A stretch of DNA of 29,070 nucleotides from assembly GCA_002314325.1 (NCBI GenBank), contig DCFC01000010.1, forward strand, positions 141,560-170,629, written 5' to 3'. The notes under the pieces were generated by a model that worked only from the letters and a program-made list of their open reading frames with translations, did not search any database and was not told where the DNA came from. Shown here one piece after another: positions 25,314-29,070 of this stretch (the stretch's first letter is position 1; each line of letters begins with the position of its first letter). This DNA is from Megamonas hypermegale (GTDB lineage: Bacteria > Bacillota > Negativicutes > Selenomonadales > Selenomonadaceae). Both the position numbers and the translations under genes were made by a program.

Positions 25314-25328
25314 ATTTTAAATCAAATA

Positions 25329-26276
25329 TTATTCATAATCGCACGGCATTGCTTCTTTTAATACATCGGTGGAGATTTTTACACCGGTGAGTGCAGGCAT
25401 GGTCAAATCTTCCATTTCCTGACTGATAGCGCCGTCATAGTCTTCCATGCTTAAAACGGAGAGGAATTCCTTCCACCAGCGAACATCATGGCCATGACCG
25501 AGTGCAACGTAATTCCAGGTTCTCTTTGCGAATTTGTCAATGGTTTTCGTATCGAGTACGCCGTCCGGTCCGATGTAGTTGCGTTCTATGCGTACATCTT
25601 TGGCATGAACATGATAGATGCGTTGAGCACCGAGTTTGTGGACAGCAGTAATAGGGTCGCCGCCCATCCACATCAAATGGCTAGGGTCCAAATTCATGCC
25701 TACCATATCGCCTACGGCATCACGTAGTCTGATGAGCGTTTCCGGATTGTATACCATTTGGCAGCCGTGATTTTCCAGAGCGATTTTTTCAATACCGCAG
25801 GATTTGGCAAATTCGACGGTTTTTTTCCAGTATGGGATTAAAACTTCTTCCCACTGCCAGTTTAAAATTTTCGTCGTAATCGGAGGCCAGCTTGTTACAA
25901 TCCAGTTCGGTGTTTTATCTTCGGCGCAGCCGCCCGGACAACCGGACATCATTACAATTTTTTTGACGCCTAGAAGAGAGGCGAGTTTAAAAGTTTTTTC
26001 GACTACTTCCTGATGTTGTCTGCCTTCCTCGTTCGGTGCAAGCTGATTGCCGGAGCAGTTCAGTGCTTCCAAGGTCAGGCCGCGTTTTTCTATAGCAGCC
26101 ATGAAATTTTTGCGGGCCGTTTCGCTTGCAAGCATTTCATCAAGATTGATATGCGGTGCTTTCGACCAGTTGCCGCAGGCGATTTCCACTGCTTCATAGC
26201 CGAGCTGTGCCAGAGTGTCGAGCATTTCTTCAAACGGCATATAGCCCAATCCGTCTGTATTAAAACAAAGTTTCAT
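25329..26276 (-). CDS. TIM-barrel sugar phosphate isomerase/epimerase (copy 2)
   Basis: A 315-residue paralogue of the protein at 19067-20005. The metal-binding pattern is kept: IALENHG, MNLDPSHLMWMGGDPI, YHVHAKDVRIERN and ISQEMEDLTMP. The N-terminal barrel strands (MKLCFNTDGLGYMPFEEML, EAVEIACGNW) have diverged more than the ligand loops, suggesting a related but possibly different substrate. GGAGG precedes the ATG at 26276. The gene starts 14 bp after the iolG copy 2 stop and is surely cotranscribed with it from promoter iii. No iolH-like gene accompanies this copy. Confidence 0.83.
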   Translation of the reverse strand: MKLCFNTDGLGYMPFEEMLDTLAQLGYEAVEIACGNWSKAPHINLDEMLASETARKNFMAAIEKRGLTLEALNCSGNQLAPNEEGRQHQEVVEKTFKLASLLGVKKIVMMSGCPGGCAEDKTPNWIVTSWPPITTKILNWQWEEVLIPYWKKTVEFAKSCGIEKIALENHGCQMVYNPETLIRLRDAVGDMVGMNLDPSHLMWMGGDPITAVHKLGAQRIYHVHAKDVRIERNYIGPDGVLDTKTIDKFAKRTWNYVALGHGHDVRWWKEFLSVLSMEDYDGAISQEMEDLTMPALTGVKISTDVLKEAMPCDYE

Positions 26277-26290
26277 GATAGTTCCTCCTG

Positions 26291-27298
26291 TTATTTTTTA
26301 TAGAAATCCGGCATTTCATCATATTCGATGTTAACGACAGTTTGAGTATCGCGGGCTTTGGACGCTGCTTTTGCCGTAACCTGACCGACATAACCGTCCC
26401 AAGCACTCGGACCGTCTACACGACCGGCTTTGCAGGCATTAATCCATTCCTGAAATTCAGTGTTGTATGCTTCAGGAAAACGCTCGGACCAGTCGTGGCA
26501 GATTGGTGTAACGCGGGAGTCATTCGTTCTAATCATGGCGTTGGCAGGTTCAGGGAGATTTAAGCTGCCTTCTTCACATACAACTTCGCATTTTACATCA
26601 TAACCGTATCGGCAATTTACAAAGGATTCGACATCAATACGCACGCCGGACTTTGTCGTCAAGTACATAATCTGAGGGTCGCGCAGTCCGTTTTCAGCAT
26701 TGCGTGTGGTTTTTGGAAATACAACTTCTGCCGTTGCATAATCTTCGCCGAGCAGCCAGCGCAGTACATCAATTTCATGTATCATGGAATTTTCTACCGG
26801 CATAGAAGTTGTAAAGCCTGGTGCGTCATAGTTGCGGTGTACGCAGTGAAGCATGAGAGGCAGACCGTATTTACCGGATTCGATAAGTGCTTTTAACTGG
26901 CGGTAGCCTGGGTCGTAACGGCGCATAAAGCCTACCTGAACAAGCTGTTTGCCGCCGGCGATTTCAGCATCGACAATGCGTCGGCAGGCATCTGCTTCTG
27001 GAGCAAGCGGTTTTTCGCAGAAAACGTATTTACCGGCTTTGATGGCAGCCATAACGTATTGTTCATGGAACGGGTCGAGCGTTGTTACAATGACAGCGTC
27101 GATGTCATCGCTGGCAATCATATCTTCGCCTTTGTCGTATGCTTTGATACCGTATTTTTCTGCAACGGATTTGCAAAAATCAATATTTGCATCAGCACAG
27201 GCGATAACTTTTGCCCCCTGCAATCTGTTGTTAATGCGTTCAATATGAGTACGGCCGATCATACCTGTACCAACTAAACCAATTCTTAATTCTGACAT
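26291..27298 (-). CDS. iolG: Gfo/Idh/MocA dehydrogenase, inositol 2-dehydrogenase-like (copy 2)
   Basis: A 335-residue NAD(P)-dependent dehydrogenase highly similar to the protein at 17084-18091. GLVGTGMIG (7-15), EKP (95-97), GFMRRYDPGY and the active-site stretch ending ENSMIHEID are present, again with Asn170 where IolG has its catalytic Asp and with His174 kept. The most visible differences from copy 1 lie in residues 155-168 (HRNYDAPGFTTSMP against HRNKEIHNFTTDMS), close to the active site, so specificities may differ. The start is ATG 27298 with AAAGGGTG upstream. The longer reading from 27400 runs into the leader and is not supported. It is the first gene after promoter iii. Confidence 0.86.
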   Translation of the reverse strand: MSELRIGLVGTGMIGRTHIERINNRLQGAKVIACADANIDFCKSVAEKYGIKAYDKGEDMIASDDIDAVIVTTLDPFHEQYVMAAIKAGKYVFCEKPLAPEADACRRIVDAEIAGGKQLVQVGFMRRYDPGYRQLKALIESGKYGLPLMLHCVHRNYDAPGFTTSMPVENSMIHEIDVLRWLLGEDYATAEVVFPKTTRNAENGLRDPQIMYLTTKSGVRIDVESFVNCRYGYDVKCEVVCEEGSLNLPEPANAMIRTNDSRVTPICHDWSERFPEAYNTEFQEWINACKAGRVDGPSAWDGYVGQVTAKAASKARDTQTVVNIEYDEMPDFYKK

Positions 27299-27411
27299 AG
27301 AAATACACCCTTTCTTTGCATTATAAAAAATACCGCAATTATTTTGAATTTTAATCTTATTTAAGATTATTGTTTTTTTATTGCAATGTTTCTGTTTCAA
27401 CCTTCGATATT

Positions 27412-27508
27412 ATTATATCCCTATATTTGCTAAATACGTTAGCAAAATATTGATACAGATTATGCCGAAAAAACATAAGTTTTGATAAAAAATTATAAAA
27501 TATTGTAC
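27412..27508 (-). promoter_or_regulatory. Two-box AraC-type promoter iii (iolG/TIM-barrel copy 2 operon)
   Basis: Minus-strand reading: GTACAATATTTTATAA (27508-27493), 39 nt, a more diverged second box TCAATATTTTGCTAACGT (27453-27436), 18 nt, TATAAT (27417-27412). The leader to the iolG start is about 110 nt. Confidence 0.75.
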
Positions 27509-27511
27509 AAA

Positions 27512-27542
27512 AATAATAAGACAGCCCATAATGGGCTGTCTT
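27512..27542 (-). terminator. Terminator of araC copy 2
   Basis: AAGACAGCCCA (27518-27528) pairs perfectly with 27532-27542. On the minus strand it runs into TTATTATTTTT. Confidence 0.8.
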
Positions 27543-27549
27543 CAATCTG

Positions 27550-28404
27550 TTATTTCTTTTTTATTTTTTCAGTGATAAAATGCTTTCTATACTCACGTGG
27601 CGAAATACCTACATATTTTTTGAACATAGTAGTTAAATGACAGCTGCTGCCAAATCCCAGCCGCTCTTCGATTTCGTAAATCGGCAGCTGCGTTTCCATT
27701 AAAAGACTCTGAGCTTCGCCGATGCGGCAATGAATAACGTATTGTATGGGTGATAAACCTGTTTCCCGCTTGAATAAATGTGATAGATACGTTTCACTGA
27801 TATGCATTTCCTGACTTATTTTTTTTAAAGTAAGCTGTTTTGTGTAATTATTATTTAAATATTGTGTTATTTTGCGTATTAAATATTCATTTTTCTGTTC
27901 CGAAGCGATATTTCCCTGGTAAATATGTTCGAATATCAATTTTTGGATAATCATAAGAACACCTAGGGAAAACTGACGGCAGATGGGAAGGTTGTCTTTT
28001 GTATCCGTAAACAACTTATAGATGTTTTTCATTGATTGAGAGATTACGGAAGCCATTTCGTTCAATGCCAGCACCGGACGCTGTTCTGTTTTTATCAGAC
28101 AGCCTAAATCCAGCTTGTCCGTTTTTACACCGGACAGTGCGATGCAGTAGGTTTCAATCGGGTGTTTGGAAAAAGGAGCCTCGCCGTGGAAGGTTCCGGC
28201 ATTGCAGATAACAAGGTCGCCTTCACTTATGACGTAGCCGCGGTTGCCAACGATATATCTGCCTTCACCTTTAGCTATATACAACAGCTCCAGGATACCT
28301 TCGTGCTTATGTACCATATGCGCATGCTGTCGGCTGTAGATTTCATCGACGAAAAATACACCGTTTAACTGAATATTGTTTAGTTGCTCTGCTGAAAAAT
28401 ACAT
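27550..28404 (-). CDS. AraC-family transcriptional regulator (copy 2)
   Basis: A 284-residue paralogue of the regulator at 20236-21090. The cupin ligand domain shows HKHEGILELLYIAKGEGRY and EGDLVICNAGTFHGE. The double HTH domain shows LTLKKISQEMHIS, HLFKRETGLSPIQYV, IEERLGFGSSCHLTTMFKKY and GISPREYR. The second HTH is nearly identical between the two proteins, so they may recognise the same DNA box. The first HTH and the middle region (100-190) have diverged. GAAAGGA precedes the ATG. It lies immediately upstream of the iolG copy 2 operon on the same strand, separated by its own terminator and promoter iii. Confidence 0.92.
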   Translation of the reverse strand: MYFSAEQLNNIQLNGVFFVDEIYSRQHAHMVHKHEGILELLYIAKGEGRYIVGNRGYVISEGDLVICNAGTFHGEAPFSKHPIETYCIALSGVKTDKLDLGCLIKTEQRPVLALNEMASVISQSMKNIYKLFTDTKDNLPICRQFSLGVLMIIQKLIFEHIYQGNIASEQKNEYLIRKITQYLNNNYTKQLTLKKISQEMHISETYLSHLFKRETGLSPIQYVIHCRIGEAQSLLMETQLPIYEIEERLGFGSSCHLTTMFKKYVGISPREYRKHFITEKIKKK

Positions 28405-28464
28405 ATGAAAATCCTTTCTTTTATCACTACGTACATATTTTTTATAATTATTTTAGTATATCAT

Positions 28465-28616
28465 AAAAAAAAAGAGCGGCTACAATGGAGTAACCGCTTA
28501 TAAATTTAGAGAGAGAAAAGTTTTTCTCTACGACAAACCACTTTCATTGTATACCCTATTTATTTTTTTAGCAACAGATATATTTTAGAAAAAAGAGCTG
28601 TTGCAACTAACAGCTC
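28465..28616 (-). terminator. Two terminators downstream of the EIIA remnant
   Basis: GAGCTGTT (28595-28602) pairs with 28609-28616 and is followed on the minus strand by a T-run. AGCGGCTAC (28475-28483) pairs with 28490-28498 with small mismatches and is followed by a longer T-run. The first resembles the terminator after EIIA copy 1, the second that after EIIA copy 2. No gene is visible in 28405-28626. Confidence 0.7.
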
Positions 28617-28630
28617 GATAGAGAGAAATT

Positions 28631-28700
28631 TTATTTTTTTATCAACCGATACAGACTGATGATTTCTACTGCAATATCTTTTAATGTATAGGTGGTCAGT
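28631..28700 (-). pseudogene. Third EIIA (lactose/cellobiose type), 3' remnant
   Basis: The minus strand encodes the end of an EIIA: TTYTLK, then after a frame change DIAVEIISLYRLIKK and a stop at 28633-28631, matching the last 21 residues of copies 1 and 2. Two things break it. The T-run at 28679-28684 has six T where both intact copies have four, which shifts the frame. Homology to EIIA also stops abruptly at 28700, where the right end of an IS200/IS605-type element begins. The N-terminal part, if kept, lies beyond the window. Confidence 0.85.
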
Positions 28701-29070
28701 GAACATACTCACCGCTTAACATTTACGGTGTTTGAAGCGGGAGCTTCCTGATTCATCGAATACAGCTTTATACCGAAGTACAAAGTCTTACATGTTCTCC
28801 ACAGGCTTGTAGCTTCATATGCTATCCCGTGTGTCCCACGGTAATTTTGTTTACTGCGTTTTAGCTAAGGCAATCCGTTTTCCTTCTTCTCGGATATTGA
28901 CTGCCGCATTGTAATCACGATCATGTGCCATGCCACATTTTGGACAGGTCCATTTTCTTACGGATAAATCTTTTGTTATATCCGTCTGAAAACCGCAGTT
29001 ATGACACAATTGGCTTGACGGAAACCATTTATCTACTTTGATGAATATTTTCCCCTGCCATGCCAGTTTA
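28701..29070 (-). mobile_element. IS200/IS605-family element, right end (partial)
   Basis: It comprises the 3' part of tnpB and about 150 nt of structured right end. On the minus strand the end carries the hairpins GAAGC-TCCC-GCTTC (28749-28736) and ACCG...CGGT (28731-28713), finishing in GTTCAC at 28706-28701. This is the layout of an IS605-type right end and the omega-RNA scaffold. The left end and any tnpA are outside the window. Confidence 0.85.
28851..29069 (-). CDS. tnpB: TnpB RNA-guided nuclease, C-terminal part (partial)
   Basis: The last 72 residues of an OrfB/TnpB protein, cut by the window edge. The zinc ribbon is visible as CHNC and CPKC with KWTCPKCG between the strands, followed by [11 protein letters not shown], which carries the third RuvC-like catalytic Asp. 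The protein ends ALAKTQ. TnpB proteins are omega-RNA-guided DNA nucleases that help retain IS200/IS605 elements, and they are ancestors of Cas12. The frame is open up to the edge. Whether the N-terminal half is intact cannot be seen. Confidence 0.9.
   Translation of the reverse strand, partial: KLAWQGKIFIKVDKWFPSSQLCHNCGFQTDITKDLSVRKWTCPKCGMAHDRDYNAAVNIREEGKRIALAKTQ

Noticed and set aside
28405..28626. Small RNA or small gene between araC copy 2 and the EIIA remnant
   Set aside because: Only two terminator hairpins and AT-rich DNA are visible. No start codon with a ribosome site or conserved fold could be supported.

Overview
The window looks like chromosomal DNA of a low-to-medium GC, probably anaerobic member of the Firmicutes. 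Strong AAGGAGG-type ribosome sites, a Bacillus-like NiaP, seryl-tRNA synthetase and a complete IolG/IolH-type sugar cluster support this. Negativicutes is my best guess, but it is an impression and not proven here.

Region 1 (1-1880) holds palindromic non-coding DNA and niaP, a vitamin B3 transporter with its own promoter, a candidate operator and a terminator. Region 2 (1880-11760) is a defence-type accessory island: a Fic/HTH protein, a complete type I restriction-modification set (hsdR, hsdM, hsdS), a very AT-rich SIR2-domain protein, a DUF1653 protein, and an AlbA_2/HATPase regulator carrying an in-frame 24-bp minisatellite. Region 3 (11760-17075) is housekeeping: a low-molecular-weight protein tyrosine phosphatase, ridA, a class B penicillin-binding protein, serS and a secreted repeat protein. 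Two related palindromic elements flank the penicillin-binding protein gene.

Region 4 (17084-28700) lies entirely on the minus strand. It is a duplicated polyol (inositol-type) catabolic locus with two IolG-like dehydrogenases, one IolH-like protein, two other TIM-barrel isomerases, two sugar-porter MFS transporters and two AraC regulators. It also has two intact stand-alone PTS lactose/cellobiose-type EIIA proteins and the remains of a third. Each intact EIIA follows an MFS gene, with no EIIB or EIIC anywhere in the window. This suggests that the phosphotransferase system controls a non-PTS transporter through a separate EIIA subunit. Three promoters in the locus share one precise layout: a 16-nt box, 38-39 nt, an 18-nt box, 18 nt, then TATAAT. 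The AraC proteins are the obvious candidates to bind it. Region 5 (28701-29070) is the right end of an IS200/IS605-type element with the 3' end of tnpB. It lies inside the third EIIA gene, which also carries a frameshift.

The two most novel-looking signals are the MFS-EIIA(Lac) pairing under a shared AraC-type regulatory grammar, and the Fic/type I RM/SIR2 island.
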